Positions 53,886-63,919 of a stretch of 64,000 bases of DNA are shown here, piece by piece; positions within the stretch are counted from its first letter, which is position 1, and each line of letters opens with the position of its first letter. Under the pieces are notes generated by a model. The model saw only the letters and a program-made list of their open reading frames with translations, was not told the origin of the DNA and did not search any database. The stretch is taken from the NCBI RefSeq assembly GCF_004114975.1, contig NZ_CP030051.1, forward strand, positions 5,952,001-6,016,000, given 5' to 3'. The stretch comes from Bradyrhizobium guangdongense (lineage in GTDB: Bacteria; Pseudomonadota; Alphaproteobacteria; Rhizobiales; Xanthobacteraceae). Made by a program: the position numbers and the translations under genes.

Positions 53886-56695
53886 TGGGATTGCCGCTCG
53901 CTTTCACCGAACCGCTGCTGCTGATCGGCCTTGTCAGCCTTCCGGTGCTGTGGTGGCTGCTCCGTGTGATGCCGCCGCGTCCGCGCCGCGTCGAGTTTCC
54001 GCCGACGCGCCTGTTGTTCGAGATCGCGCCGAGGGAAGAGACTCCGTCGCGCACGCCATGGTGGCTGACCGCATTGCGCCTGCTTGCCGCCGCGCTGGTG
54101 ATCTTCGCCGCCGCCGGCCCGATCTGGAATCCGCAGACGGGCCTGGCCGCCAGCAAGGCGCCGCTGATGATCATGCTCGACGACGGCTGGAGCGCTGCCT
54201 CGAACTGGGACACCAGGATCAGGGCGGCGGACGAGCTGATCGCGAACGCCGACAACGACCGGCGCGCCATCGCTTTGGTGCCGCTGTCGGAGCCGAACCG
54301 CGACATCACGCTGATGCCCGCTGGGGCGGCGCGCGTTGCCCTGCGACAGATCGTGCCCAAGCCCTATTCGATCGAGCGTGTTGAAACCCTCACCGCGATC
54401 GATCGTTTCCTCAAAGCAACCGGCGATTGCGAGATCGCCTGGCTGTCTGATGGCGTCGACACCGGCCGCGGCGAAGAGTTCGTGGCCGGACTCGGCAAGA
54501 CCTTGGGGGATCGCAGCTTGACGGTGTTCGAAGGCGGCACCTCCTCCCCGCTGGCGCTGGTCGCGGCGGAGAACGCGGCTGCGAAGATGACGGTGAAGGT
54601 GCTGCGCACCGACAGCGGCATTGCCACCGGCACCGTGCGCGCCCTCGACCAGAAGGCCTCGCCGATCGGCGAGGCGCGCTTCACCTTTGGACCGCAGGAC
54701 AAGGAGACCGAGGCGGCGTTCGACCTGCCGGTCGAGCTGCGCAACGACATCTCCCGGCTCGAGATTTCTGGCGAGCATTCGGCCGGCGCGGTGCAGCTGC
54801 TCGACAAGCGCTGGCGCCGCCGCGCCATCGGCATCGTCTCCGGCTCGACCAGCGAAACCGCGCAGCCACTGCTGGCGCCGACCTTCTACCTCACGCGCGC
54901 ACTGGCGCCGTTTGCCGACGTGCGGCTCGCCGACAAGGGCTCGCCGCAGCAGGGCATCACCCAATTCCTGGACCAGAAGCTGCCGATGATCATCCTCGCC
55001 GATGTCGGCACCGTCGCGCCCGAATTGCGCGAGCGCCTCAACGCCTGGATCGACCAGGGCGGCGTGCTGGTGCGGTTCGCCGGTCCCCGGCTGGCGCAGG
55101 CCGAAGACGATCTCGTGCCGGTCAAGCTGCGCAAGGGCGGCCGCACGCTCGGCGGCAGCCTCACCTGGGAGAAGCCGCAGCATCTCGCCAGCTTCGCCGC
55201 CGACGGTCCGTTTGCCGGCGTCGCCGTCCCCAAGGACGTCACCGTGAGCCGCCAGGTCCTGGCCGAGCCGGATGCGGTGCTCGCCACCAAGAGCTGGGCT
55301 TCGCTCGAGGACGGCACGCCGCTCGTGACCGGCGAGCATCGCGGCAAGGGCATCGTCAGCCTGTTCCATGTCAGCGCCGACATGCGCTGGTCTGACTTAC
55401 CGATGTCCGGCACCTTCGTCGAAATGCTGAGGCGTGTCGTCGAGATGTCCGGCTACACCGCCAAGCCCGGCGCCGGCGTTGCCGGCGAGGCCAGCACCGA
55501 GACGCTGGCGCCACTGCACATGCTGGACGGTTTCGGCGCGTTCGGGCCGCCGCCCGCCACCGCCAAGCCGCTGACAGCTGACTATCGCGACCGCGCCACG
55601 CCGGACCATCCGCCCGGCTTCTACGGTCCGGCAGAAGGACCGCTCGCCGTGAACACGCTCGCCAATGCCGACCGCATCGCAGCCCTCAACACCGCGAGCC
55701 TGCGCGCCAAGCACGCGACTTATACAAATGCCGAGCCGCGCGACCTGCGCGGCTGGCTGCTGTCGACCTCGCTCGCGCTGTTCTTGATCGACGCCATCAT
55801 CGTCGCACTGCTCGGCGGCGGTCTCGCCGCGCTGCTGCGCCGCCGCACCGCGCCCGCGATGATCCTGCTCGGGCTCGTGCTCGCAGGCGTCGCGGTTCTC
55901 TCGCCGACGCCGTCGCGCGCCGACAGCGCTGCCGACGAGTTCGCGATGAAGTCGACCTCGCAGACCCGCCTCGCCTATGTCATCACCGGCAATGCCGACG
56001 TCGATTCCATCGTCAAGGCCGGCATGTCCGGCCTGACGCTGTTCCTGGCGCAGCGCACTGCGCTCGAGGCCGGCGATCCCGTCGGTGTCGATCCAGCGCA
56101 CGACGAGCTCGCCTTCTTCCCGCTGATCTACTGGCCGATCGTGCCGGGCCAGCCGAAACCGCCGCAGGACGCGATCAACAAGATCGACGCCTATATGAAG
56201 CAGGGCGGCACCGTGATCTTCGACACCCGCGATGCAATCGAGGCGCCGCCCGGCGACAACGGGGCCTCGCAGACCCCGGGCATGCAGACCCTGCGCGAGA
56301 TCCTGTCCTCGCTCGACGTGCCCGAGCTCGAGCCGGTACCGCGCGAGCACGTGCTGACCAAGACCTTTTACCTGCTGCGCGACTTCCCCGGCCGGTTCAA
56401 CTCGGGACAGACCTGGGTCGAGGCGCTGCCGCGCGAGGACGACGACGAAAGCGCACAACGCCCCGCGCGCGGCGGCGACGGCGTCTCGCCGATCATCATC
56501 ACCTCCAACGACCTCGCGGGCGCGTGGGCGCTGCGTCCCGACGGCCAGCCGATGCTGCCGCTCACGCCCGGCGAGCCGCGGCAGCGCGAATTCGCCTACC
56601 GCGCCGGCGTCAACATCGTGATGTACACGCTGACCGGCAACTACAAGGCCGACCAGGTGCACGCACCGGCCCTGATCGAACGGCTGGGGCAATAG
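53882..56695 (+). CDS. BatA/DUF4159 membrane protein
   Basis: 937 residues. N-terminal BatA-type membrane region (LLLIGLVSLPVLWWLLRVMPPRPRR, then FPPTRLLFEIAP), a VWA-like domain, a later helix pair near residues 620-680 (LSTSLALFLIDAIIVALLGGGLAALL) and a C-terminal DUF4159 domain (FFPLIYWPIVPG, YMKQGGTVIFDTRD). The combination is normal for alphaproteobacterial MoxR operons. A cell-envelope stress or assembly role is inferred. Confidence 0.88.
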   Translation: MMGLPLAFTEPLLLIGLVSLPVLWWLLRVMPPRPRRVEFPPTRLLFEIAPREETPSRTPWWLTALRLLAAALVIFAAAGPIWNPQTGLAASKAPLMIMLDDGWSAASNWDTRIRAADELIANADNDRRAIALVPLSEPNRDITLMPAGAARVALRQIVPKPYSIERVETLTAIDRFLKATGDCEIAWLSDGVDTGRGEEFVAGLGKTLGDRSLTVFEGGTSSPLALVAAENAAAKMTVKVLRTDSGIATGTVRALDQKASPIGEARFTFGPQDKETEAAFDLPVELRNDISRLEISGEHSAGAVQLLDKRWRRRAIGIVSGSTSETAQPLLAPTFYLTRALAPFADVRLADKGSPQQGITQFLDQKLPMIILADVGTVAPELRERLNAWIDQGGVLVRFAGPRLAQAEDDLVPVKLRKGGRTLGGSLTWEKPQHLASFAADGPFAGVAVPKDVTVSRQVLAEPDAVLATKSWASLEDGTPLVTGEHRGKGIVSLFHVSADMRWSDLPMSGTFVEMLRRVVEMSGYTAKPGAGVAGEASTETLAPLHMLDGFGAFGPPPATAKPLTADYRDRATPDHPPGFYGPAEGPLAVNTLANADRIAALNTASLRAKHATYTNAEPRDLRGWLLSTSLALFLIDAIIVALLGGGLAALLRRRTAPAMILLGLVLAGVAVLSPTPSRADSAADEFAMKSTSQTRLAYVITGNADVDSIVKAGMSGLTLFLAQRTALEAGDPVGVDPAHDELAFFPLIYWPIVPGQPKPPQDAINKIDAYMKQGGTVIFDTRDAIEAPPGDNGASQTPGMQTLREILSSLDVPELEPVPREHVLTKTFYLLRDFPGRFNSGQTWVEALPREDDDESAQRPARGGDGVSPIIITSNDLAGAWALRPDGQPMLPLTPGEPRQREFAYRAGVNIVMYTLTGNYKADQVHAPALIERLGQ

Positions 56696-56702
56696 GATCG
56701 AG

Positions 56703-58766
56703 ATGAACTACGGCATCGCCTTTACGCCGCTTGTCCCTGCGATCGTCCTGTGGATCGCGCTCGCTGCGATCGTGGTCATCGCCATCGTGCTGCTGCTTGC
56801 GCGGGCGCGCGGCGCGGCCGTGCGCGTCGCTGCGCTGGCGCTGTTCCTGCTGGCGCTCGCCAATCCCTCCTTCACGCGCGAGGACCGCGATCCCCTCACT
56901 TCGGTGGCCGCCGTCGTCGTCGACAAGAGCCCGAGCCAGAATTTCGGCAAGCGCAACCAGGAAGCCGCGAAGGCGCAGGAGGCGCTGGTCGACGCCTTGA
57001 AGAAGATCAAGGGGCTGGAGGTGCGCGTCGTCGAAGCCGGACAGGCCGATGGCGAGACCGACGGCACCAAGCTGTTCGGCGCCCTCGCCTCCGCACTGTC
57101 GGACGTGCCGGTCGACCGCGTCGCCGGTGCGTTCCTGATCACCGACGGCCGCGTGCACGATATTCCGGCCAACGCCGCCGCGCTCGGCTTCCAGGCGCCG
57201 GTGCAGGCCCTGATCACCGGTCAGAAGGACGAGCGCGATCGCCGCATCGCCATCACCGCGGCGCCGCGCTTCGGCATCGTCGGCCAGACCCAGACCATCA
57301 GCTACAAGCTCGACGACCAGGGCGTCACCGGCGAGCGCGCCAAGGTCACGGTCCGCCGCGACGGCGAGGTCATCAACGAGCGAACGCTTTCGAGCGGCCA
57401 GAGCGCGAGCGTCGACGTCGAGATCAAACATGCCGGCCCGAACATCGTCGAGATCGAGGCCTCGCCGCTCGAAAGAGAATTGACCCCGGTGAACAACCGC
57501 GCCGTGGTCGCCATCGACGGGGTGCGCGACAAGCTGCGCGTGCTGCTGGTCTCCGGCGAGCCGCATTCCGGCGAGCGTACCTGGCGCAACCTGCTCAAGT
57601 CGGACGCCAGCGTGGACCTCGTGCATTTCACCATTCTGCGTCCGCCGGAGAAGCAGGACGGCACGCCGATCAACGAGCTGTCGCTGATCGCGTTTCCAAC
57701 CCGCGAGCTGTTCCAGCAGCACATCAACGAATTCCAGCTGATCATCTTCGATCGCTACGCGCGCCAGGGCGTGCTGCCGATCGCCTATTTCGACAACATC
57801 GCGCGCTACGTGCGCTCGGGCGGCGCCGTGCTGGTCTCGGCCGGTCCCGACTATGCTTCCAACACCAGCATCTGGCGCACGCCGCTCGACACGGTGCTGC
57901 CCGCCGAGCCGGTCGGCGTCACCGAGAAGCCGTTCTATGCGCACCTCTCCGACATCGGCAAACGCCATCCCGTCACGCGCGGGCTGGAGGGCGCGGCGTT
58001 CGAGCCGCCGCATTGGAGCCGCTTCTTCCGCACCGTCGACACCCGCAATTCGGTCAACCCGCCCGTGATGACGGGCGCGGACGGCAAGCCGCTGTTGTTC
58101 CTGTCGCGCTTCGGCGAAGGCCGCGTCGCCTTGCTGCTGACCGACCACATCTGGCTGTGGGCGCGCGGCTATGAGGGCGGCGGCCCGCATCTCGATCTGC
58201 TCAGGCGGATGTCGCACTGGCTGATGAAGCAGCCGGACCTCGACGAGGAAGCGCTGCGCCTGCAGGTGCAGGGCAAGGACCTCGTGGTGGTGCGCCAGAC
58301 CATGGGAGACAGCGTGCAGCCGGTGAGCGTGACCTCACCCTCCGGCGTCGCGCACGACCTGACGCTCAGCCCCGGCGATCCCGGCGAGTGGCGCGCCAGC
58401 CTGCCGGCGAGCGAGCTCGGCCTGTGGCAGGCGACCGACGGCACGCTGAAGGCGCTGATCAATGTCGGCCCGACCAATCCGAAGGAGTTTTCGGAAGTCA
58501 CCTCCACCACCGAGACGTTGAAGCCGCTGACGCAGGCGACCGGCGGCAATTCAGTGCGGATCGCGGATGGCTCCAGCGTCGAGCTGCCGCGCATCGTGCC
58601 GGTGCGCTCGACCAGCGTCTTCGCCGGCGACGGCTGGATGGGCGTGCGCATGCGCGACGCCAGCGTCGTGAAGGGCGTCGGCGTGCTGCCGATCTTCGCC
58701 GGCCTGATCGGGCTTCTGCTGCTGCTCGGCGCGTTTGCCGCGACCTGGGTGCGCGAGGGGCGATAG
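56703..58766 (+). CDS. Large membrane protein of the MoxR operon
   Basis: 687 residues, 7 bases downstream. Two N-terminal membrane helices, a periplasmic VWA-like region with VVVDKSPSQNFGKRNQEAAKAQ, a middle segment resembling a glutamine-amidotransferase-like fold (LRVLLVSGEPHSGERTWRNLL) without catalytic Cys, and a C-terminal anchor (LPIFAGLIGLLLLLGAFAATWV). It is the last gene of the operon; no family name is certain. Confidence 0.82.
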   Translation: MNYGIAFTPLVPAIVLWIALAAIVVIAIVLLLARARGAAVRVAALALFLLALANPSFTREDRDPLTSVAAVVVDKSPSQNFGKRNQEAAKAQEALVDALKKIKGLEVRVVEAGQADGETDGTKLFGALASALSDVPVDRVAGAFLITDGRVHDIPANAAALGFQAPVQALITGQKDERDRRIAITAAPRFGIVGQTQTISYKLDDQGVTGERAKVTVRRDGEVINERTLSSGQSASVDVEIKHAGPNIVEIEASPLERELTPVNNRAVVAIDGVRDKLRVLLVSGEPHSGERTWRNLLKSDASVDLVHFTILRPPEKQDGTPINELSLIAFPTRELFQQHINEFQLIIFDRYARQGVLPIAYFDNIARYVRSGGAVLVSAGPDYASNTSIWRTPLDTVLPAEPVGVTEKPFYAHLSDIGKRHPVTRGLEGAAFEPPHWSRFFRTVDTRNSVNPPVMTGADGKPLLFLSRFGEGRVALLLTDHIWLWARGYEGGGPHLDLLRRMSHWLMKQPDLDEEALRLQVQGKDLVVVRQTMGDSVQPVSVTSPSGVAHDLTLSPGDPGEWRASLPASELGLWQATDGTLKALINVGPTNPKEFSEVTSTTETLKPLTQATGGNSVRIADGSSVELPRIVPVRSTSVFAGDGWMGVRMRDASVVKGVGVLPIFAGLIGLLLLLGAFAATWVREGR

Positions 58767-58962
58767 ACTCCTGAGAGATGAACCTCGCCTGGCGCCGCAA
58801 CGGCGGTGCGTTCCCTCCCCCACAAGGGGGGAGGGAACGGAGAGAGCGTCTCTGTTGGTCGAACTCAATTCGATCTCTATCTCTGCAGTTGCCTGAACGA
58901 CACATTGTGCGGCCGGCCGCACGCAGGGGTCCTCTCCCGGTTGACATCCGCTCCCAGCTCTT

Positions 58963-58985
58963 GCGATGTTATATTATAACATCGC
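58963..58985. promoter_or_regulatory. Zur box upstream of DUF2946 and TonB receptor
   Basis: GCGATGTTATA, T, TATAACATCGC: 11-bp arms around a single base, in strong contrast to the GC-rich flanks. It matches the proteobacterial Zur site pattern (GATGTTATA-N-TATAACATC). A TTGACA at 58941-58946 could be the -35 box. It lies 31 bases before the DUF2946 start. Confidence 0.8.
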
Positions 58986-59015
58986 GGTGCCTCGCGGTGT
59001 GAGGTGCGTTTCAAG

Positions 59016-59438
59016 ATGAAGTGGTTTCGCTCGAATATCAGGCACGGCGCCCGGCTCGCGATGTTCGCGATGCTGGTGCAGTTCGCGCTGACGTTCGGCC
59101 ACAGCCACTGGTTCGCGCAGGCCGCGCCGCTGGCGCAGTCGCAGCTCGCCGACAGCGCCAAGGGAACTGCCAAGGGGACTGCCGAGAGCATTGCGTCGCC
59201 CGACAGCGCGGCGGTCCAGAAGCAATCACCGACAAAGCCCGACCGCGAGCAGCCGGGCGACGATAATTGCGCGATCTGCGCATTGGTCGCGATGGCGGGC
59301 ACGGTCGTGTTCGCGACGCCGCCTCTGCTGCATTTGCCGGAGGCGGTCGAGCTGCTCTACCGCACCACCGACGCCGAATTCCTCCATCTGGAATCGGCAA
59401 GCCACGCGTTCCAGCCGCGCGCGCCTCCCGCCTCCTGA
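59016..59438 (+). CDS. DUF2946 family protein
   Basis: 140 residues from the ATG at 59016 (a GTG at 59004 is possible). A hydrophobic N-terminus (RLAMFAMLVQFALTFGHSHWF), a low-complexity linker, and the family's DDNCAICALVAMAGTVVFATPPLL. His and Cys residues around it could bind metal. Given the Zur box and the TonB receptor next to it, a part in zinc uptake is plausible. No reaction is known. Confidence 0.82.
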   Translation: MKWFRSNIRHGARLAMFAMLVQFALTFGHSHWFAQAAPLAQSQLADSAKGTAKGTAESIASPDSAAVQKQSPTKPDREQPGDDNCAICALVAMAGTVVFATPPLLHLPEAVELLYRTTDAEFLHLESASHAFQPRAPPAS

Positions 59439-59586
59439 TCTCCATCGATTGAGCTGCCTTCGGTCTCGGCCGCGCGTCGCGCCGATTCCGCTGGGCTATC
59501 GAACATGATCCGTCGCGTGTCGACGGCGCACGCCGCCTGCAAGGGCTCTGAACGAGCGCAGCGGCGTGCGATCGGAAATCAGGACA

Positions 59587-61842
59587 ATGGTGTCTTCAAA
59601 GGCAATCCTGGCGGGCTCGAGCCTCGCCGCACTCACGCTATTCCATCCCGGCGGCAGCGCCATGGCGCAGACGATGGCTCCCGTCACGACGCTGCCCACC
59701 GTCGAAATCGATGCACCCAAGCAGACGCAGGCGCCGCGCCGCCCCAAGGTCCGTGTCGCCGTCGACCGGCGGCGTTCGACCTCGCAGGCGCGGCCGCAAA
59801 CCGAGGCGCCTGCCGCCGTGGAGGGCCAGAGCGAAAAGCTCGACACGGCGCGCCAAAGCATTCTGCCGCCCGGCGGAGCCACCGCCCACACGCTCACGCG
59901 CCAGGCCATCGAGGCGCTGCCGCAGGGGAGCAATGCCTCGCTCGACAAGGTGATGCTGCAATTCCCCGGCGTCACCCAGGATTCGGCCGCGAGCGGCGAC
60001 CTGCATGTCCGCAACGAGCACGCGAACCTGCAATACCGCATCAACGGCGTCATGCTTCCAGACGGCGTCGGCGCGTTCGGGCAGATCCTCGACACCGGCA
60101 TCGTCGGCAGCCTCAGCCTGCTCACCGGCGCATTGCCGGCGCAATACGGCCTGCGCACGGCCGGCGTGCTCGACATCTCCACCAAGAGCGACGCCTTCAA
60201 CAATTCCGGCGTGGTCGGTGTTTACGGCGGCAGCAACGGCACCATCTCGACCAATGTGGAATATGGCGGCACAGTCGGGCAGACGCAGTATTTCCTGTCG
60301 GGACGGTTCCTGCAGAACAATCTCGGCATCGAAAACCCGACGCCGTCGGTCAATGCGATTCACGACCGCACCAACCAGGAGAAGGGCTTTCTCTATCTGT
60401 CGACGATGATCGATCCGGCCAGCCGTCTCACCTTCATGAGCGGGGTGTCGAATGCGACGTTCCAGATCCCGAACAATCCCGGCCAGACCCCTGCTAACAC
60501 GGCGTTCGGCGTCTCGAATTTCGACTCCTCCCGGCTCAACGAGCACCAGAACGAGTTCAACCAGTTCAACGTCGTCTCCTACCAGACCTCGAACGGCGAG
60601 TTCGACACGCAGACTTCGTATTTCAATCGGACCAGCCTGCTGCATTTCTATCCTGATCCGATCGGCGATCTCGTCTTCAACGGCGTGTCCTCGGACGTCT
60701 ATCGCCAGAGCGACGTCAACGGCATCCAGCAGGACACCGCCTGGCGGATCGGCTATGCGCACACGCTGCGCTTCGGCCTGTCAGTGAGCGCCGAGCGAAC
60801 GCTGGTCAACAGCGGGACCACGGTGCTGCCGCTGGATCCGGCAGGGGGGACGATCGACGCGCCGTTCTCGGTTTTCGATTCCAACGCCAAGACCGGCTGG
60901 CTGGTCGGGACCTACGTCCAGGACGAATGGAAGATCACTGACAATCTCACCCTGAACGCCGGCCTGCGCTTCGACCAGATGTATCAATTTGTCGATGCGA
61001 ACCAGCTCAGCCCGCGCGTCAGCCTGACCTGGAAACCGTTCGCGGGCACCGTTTTCCACGCCGGCTATGCGCGCAACTTCACCCCGCCCTCGCAGGTGAT
61101 CGCTTCTCCCGTCAATCTGGCGCTGGTGACGCCGCCCGGCGCGCCTGTTAACACCCAGACCCCGGCGGTCGGGCAGAGCAGCCCGGTGCTTCCCGAACGC
61201 TCGCACGTGTTCGATGTCGGCGTGACGCAGCAGATCTATGCGATCCCCGGCCTCGAGGTCGGCGCCGACGCCTACTACAAGAAGGCGCGCGACCTGCTCG
61301 ACGACGGCCAGTTCGGCGCGGCCTATGTGCTGAGCGGCTTCAACTACGATCGCGGCGAGAATGTCGGCGTCGAGCTGAAATCGACCTACAGGAACGGCAA
61401 TTTCAGCGCCTATGCCAATCTCGCCTGGGCCAAGCAGATCGCGACCGACGTCGTCTCGAACCAATATCTGTTCGGCGCGGACGAACTCGCTTATATCGCG
61501 GGGCATTACATCTATACCGATCACGCGCAGATGCTGTCGGGATCGGCCGGCGCGTCCTATCTCTGGGAGGGCACGCGCTACAGCGTGTCGATGATCTATG
61601 GCAGCGGCCTGCGTTCGGGCTTTGCCAACACCGATCATCTGCCCGGCTATACGCAGGTGAATCTCGGCCTGTCGCACGATTTCAACATCGTCGCGCCGAA
61701 CAAGCCGACGACGCTGCGATTCGACGTGGTCAATGTGTTCGACACGATCTACCAGATCCGCGACGGCTCCGGCATCGGCGTGTTCGCCCCGCAATACGGC
61801 CCGCGGCGCGGCTTCTATTTCGGCGTTTCGCAGCGATTTTAG
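59587..61842 (+). CDS. TonB-dependent outer membrane receptor, probable zinc/metal uptake
   Basis: 751 residues from the ATG at 59587; AGGA sits only two bases upstream, so the GTG at 59566 remains possible. A signal (SLAALTLFHPGGSAMA) is followed by an Arg/Pro-rich linker, a plug domain (EALPQGSNASLDKVMLQFPGVTQ, YRINGVMLPDGVGAFGQ) and a 22-strand barrel ending RRGFYFGVSQRF with terminal Phe. Such receptors import metal chelates, zinc among them. The Zur box upstream of DUF2946 points to zinc. There is a 148-base gap to DUF2946, without a visible promoter. Confidence 0.88.
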   Translation: MVSSKAILAGSSLAALTLFHPGGSAMAQTMAPVTTLPTVEIDAPKQTQAPRRPKVRVAVDRRRSTSQARPQTEAPAAVEGQSEKLDTARQSILPPGGATAHTLTRQAIEALPQGSNASLDKVMLQFPGVTQDSAASGDLHVRNEHANLQYRINGVMLPDGVGAFGQILDTGIVGSLSLLTGALPAQYGLRTAGVLDISTKSDAFNNSGVVGVYGGSNGTISTNVEYGGTVGQTQYFLSGRFLQNNLGIENPTPSVNAIHDRTNQEKGFLYLSTMIDPASRLTFMSGVSNATFQIPNNPGQTPANTAFGVSNFDSSRLNEHQNEFNQFNVVSYQTSNGEFDTQTSYFNRTSLLHFYPDPIGDLVFNGVSSDVYRQSDVNGIQQDTAWRIGYAHTLRFGLSVSAERTLVNSGTTVLPLDPAGGTIDAPFSVFDSNAKTGWLVGTYVQDEWKITDNLTLNAGLRFDQMYQFVDANQLSPRVSLTWKPFAGTVFHAGYARNFTPPSQVIASPVNLALVTPPGAPVNTQTPAVGQSSPVLPERSHVFDVGVTQQIYAIPGLEVGADAYYKKARDLLDDGQFGAAYVLSGFNYDRGENVGVELKSTYRNGNFSAYANLAWAKQIATDVVSNQYLFGADELAYIAGHYIYTDHAQMLSGSAGASYLWEGTRYSVSMIYGSGLRSGFANTDHLPGYTQVNLGLSHDFNIVAPNKPTTLRFDVVNVFDTIYQIRDGSGIGVFAPQYGPRRGFYFGVSQRF

Positions 61843-61890
61843 CTGCCCGGCTTGCGCGCGTCGGGGCCTGCGAGCCCCGACGCGGGAAGC

Positions 61891-62274
61891 TCACTTGCGA
61901 TAGGCGACGCAGTCGATTTCCACCTTGCAATCCACCACCATGCTCGACACCACGCAGGCCCGCGCCGGGGGATTGGCGCCGAAATATTCGGCGAAGACCT
62001 TGTTGAAGCTTGGAAAGTCCCGGGGGTCGTCGAGCCAGACGCCGCAACGCACGACATCCTTGGGCTCATAACCGGCCTCGGTGAGGATGGCGAGCATGTT
62101 GCGGATTGCCTTGTGCGATTGCGGGATGATGCCGCCCTCGATCACCTCGCCGTTCTCCATCGGCGTCTGGCCGGAGACGTAGAGCCAGCCATCGGCTTGC
62201 ACGGCGCGGGCAAACGGAAGGTGCTGGCCGCCGGTGCCGGTGCCACCGGCCGCGCCGTATCGTTTCAACGTCAT
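61891..62274 (-). CDS. ridA: RidA family enamine/imine deaminase
   Basis: 127 residues. YVSGQTPMENGEVIEGGIIPQSHKAIRNMLAILTEAG and FPSFNKVFAEYFGANPPARACVVSSMVVDCKVEIDCVAY are RidA core elements; the Arg of PPARACV contacts the substrate carboxylate. RidA hydrolyses reactive 2-aminoacrylate-type intermediates. It follows the D-aminoacylase gene by 25 bases on the same strand. Confidence 0.9.
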   Translation of the reverse strand: MTLKRYGAAGGTGTGGQHLPFARAVQADGWLYVSGQTPMENGEVIEGGIIPQSHKAIRNMLAILTEAGYEPKDVVRCGVWLDDPRDFPSFNKVFAEYFGANPPARACVVSSMVVDCKVEIDCVAYRK

Positions 62275-62299
62275 TGCATATTGTCCTGCGTCTGGTGGT

Positions 62300-63910
62300 T
62301 TAAGTCAGAGCACGGCCCGGCCGCGCGAAGGTGCTGCGTCCGTCCATGACCACGGCCTCGCCGGCGACGAACACCGCACGGATGCCGGCTGGCATCTCCG
62401 TCGGCCTCTCGAACGTCGCCTTGTCCATGATGGTGTCGTCGAACAGCGTGAGATCGGCGATCATGCCCGGCCGCAGGATGCCGCGGTCGGACAGGCCGAA
62501 GCGCTGGGCGGGCAACGCGGTCATCCGCCGCACCGCATCTTCCAGCGTCAGCCAGCCCTGCTCGCGCGTCAGCCGGCCGGCGACGCGCGGGAAACTGCCA
62601 TAGGCGCGCGGATGCGGCTTGGTGCCCGGACGCGGAATGCCGTCGGAGCCGACCATGTGCAGGCGATGGGTGAAGGCGGCGCGCAAGTCCGCCTCGTCGA
62701 GCTGGAACATGATGATGCCGGTCTGGCCCTGATCCTCCTCGATGCAGCGAACCATGAGGTCGAAAGGCGAGATGCCGAGCTCACGCGCGGCATCGACCAT
62801 CGACTTGCCCTCGAGCGGCTTCAGCGCTGCATTGCCGGTGCCGGAGATCCGCACATTGTGCCAGCCGATCAGCACGATCTTGGACTGCGCGGCATGCGGA
62901 TCCGGATCGCCCTCCTCTACGAGCGCGCGCAGCGCCTCGCGCCGCGCCGGATCGCGCAGCCGTTCGCGCAAAGCATCGATGCCGCCTTCGAGCGCGGCCG
63001 GCGGCAGCAATTGCAGCATGTAGGAGCTGCCGGCGGGATAGGGATACATGTCGAAGGAGATGTCGATCCCCTCCGCGCGCGCCACCTCGAGCCGGTCGAG
63101 CGCCTTGGGGATGGCGCCCCAGTTCGGCTTGCCCGCCGATTGCAGATGCGACAGCAGCCCCGCCGCGCCTGAGGCGCGCAGGATCGCGATGAACTCGTCG
63201 ATCGATTGCAGGAGGCCCGCTTCATAGCTGCGGATATGGGCGGTGAGCAGCTTGCCGTGCGCCCGCACGGTCTCGGCCAGGGCGTTCAGCTCAGTGGCGT
63301 CGGCAAAAGCGCTCGGCGGATAGACGAGGCCGAGCGACAGGCCCGCGGCACCTTGGGCGAGCTGCTGCGCGAGCAGCGCCTGCATCGCCGCGATCTCCTT
63401 GCCGGTCGCCGCGCGGCGCTCGTAGCCGAGCACGGCGAGCCTGATCGCGGCATGGCCGACCAGGGAGACGAGGTTGAGCGCGACCCCCGGCCCTTCCAGC
63501 GCGCGCCGGTAGCCGTCGAAGCTGCCGAAGACTTCGTTCGCTTGGGTCTCGCCGGCGAGACCGGAGAAGTGCAGGCGCAGCATCTCGGCGGAATTTTCGG
63601 TTGCCGGATAGAGCGAGAAGCAGCAATTGCCGACCACGAGCGTGGTCACGCCTTGCAAGACCTTCTCGGGCCTGTCGGGCTCGCGCAGGCAGATCAGATC
63701 GTCATGGCAATGGGCGTCGATGAAGCCGGGCGCGAGATAGCATCCGCGGCCGTCGACGATGTCGGCGTCCTCGGCAGGCAAGGCGGCGCCGATCGCCGCG
63801 ATGCGGCTGCCGCTGATGCGCAAATCCGCCTCGAACCACGGCGCGCCGGTGCCGTCGATCACGCGGGCCGCGCGGATGAGCGTATCCTTGCCGTTGGACT
63901 TTTGGGACAT
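62300..63910 (-). CDS. N-acyl-D-amino-acid deacylase family amidohydrolase
   Basis: 536 residues. Metal-binding FIDAHCHDDL, the family's Cys ligand in VVGNCCFSLYPA, and later SHLQSAGKPNWGAIPKALD and HMVGSDGIPRPGTKPHPRAYGSF with the catalytic Asp. It resembles D-aminoacylases that release D-amino acids from N-acyl forms. RidA downstream and a cut gene 9 bases upstream fit a D-amino acid utilisation operon. Confidence 0.9.
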   Translation of the reverse strand: MSQKSNGKDTLIRAARVIDGTGAPWFEADLRISGSRIAAIGAALPAEDADIVDGRGCYLAPGFIDAHCHDDLICLREPDRPEKVLQGVTTLVVGNCCFSLYPATENSAEMLRLHFSGLAGETQANEVFGSFDGYRRALEGPGVALNLVSLVGHAAIRLAVLGYERRAATGKEIAAMQALLAQQLAQGAAGLSLGLVYPPSAFADATELNALAETVRAHGKLLTAHIRSYEAGLLQSIDEFIAILRASGAAGLLSHLQSAGKPNWGAIPKALDRLEVARAEGIDISFDMYPYPAGSSYMLQLLPPAALEGGIDALRERLRDPARREALRALVEEGDPDPHAAQSKIVLIGWHNVRISGTGNAALKPLEGKSMVDAARELGISPFDLMVRCIEEDQGQTGIIMFQLDEADLRAAFTHRLHMVGSDGIPRPGTKPHPRAYGSFPRVAGRLTREQGWLTLEDAVRRMTALPAQRFGLSDRGILRPGMIADLTLFDDTIMDKATFERPTEMPAGIRAVFVAGEAVVMDGRSTFARPGRALT

Positions 63911-63919
63911 GCCCTCTCC

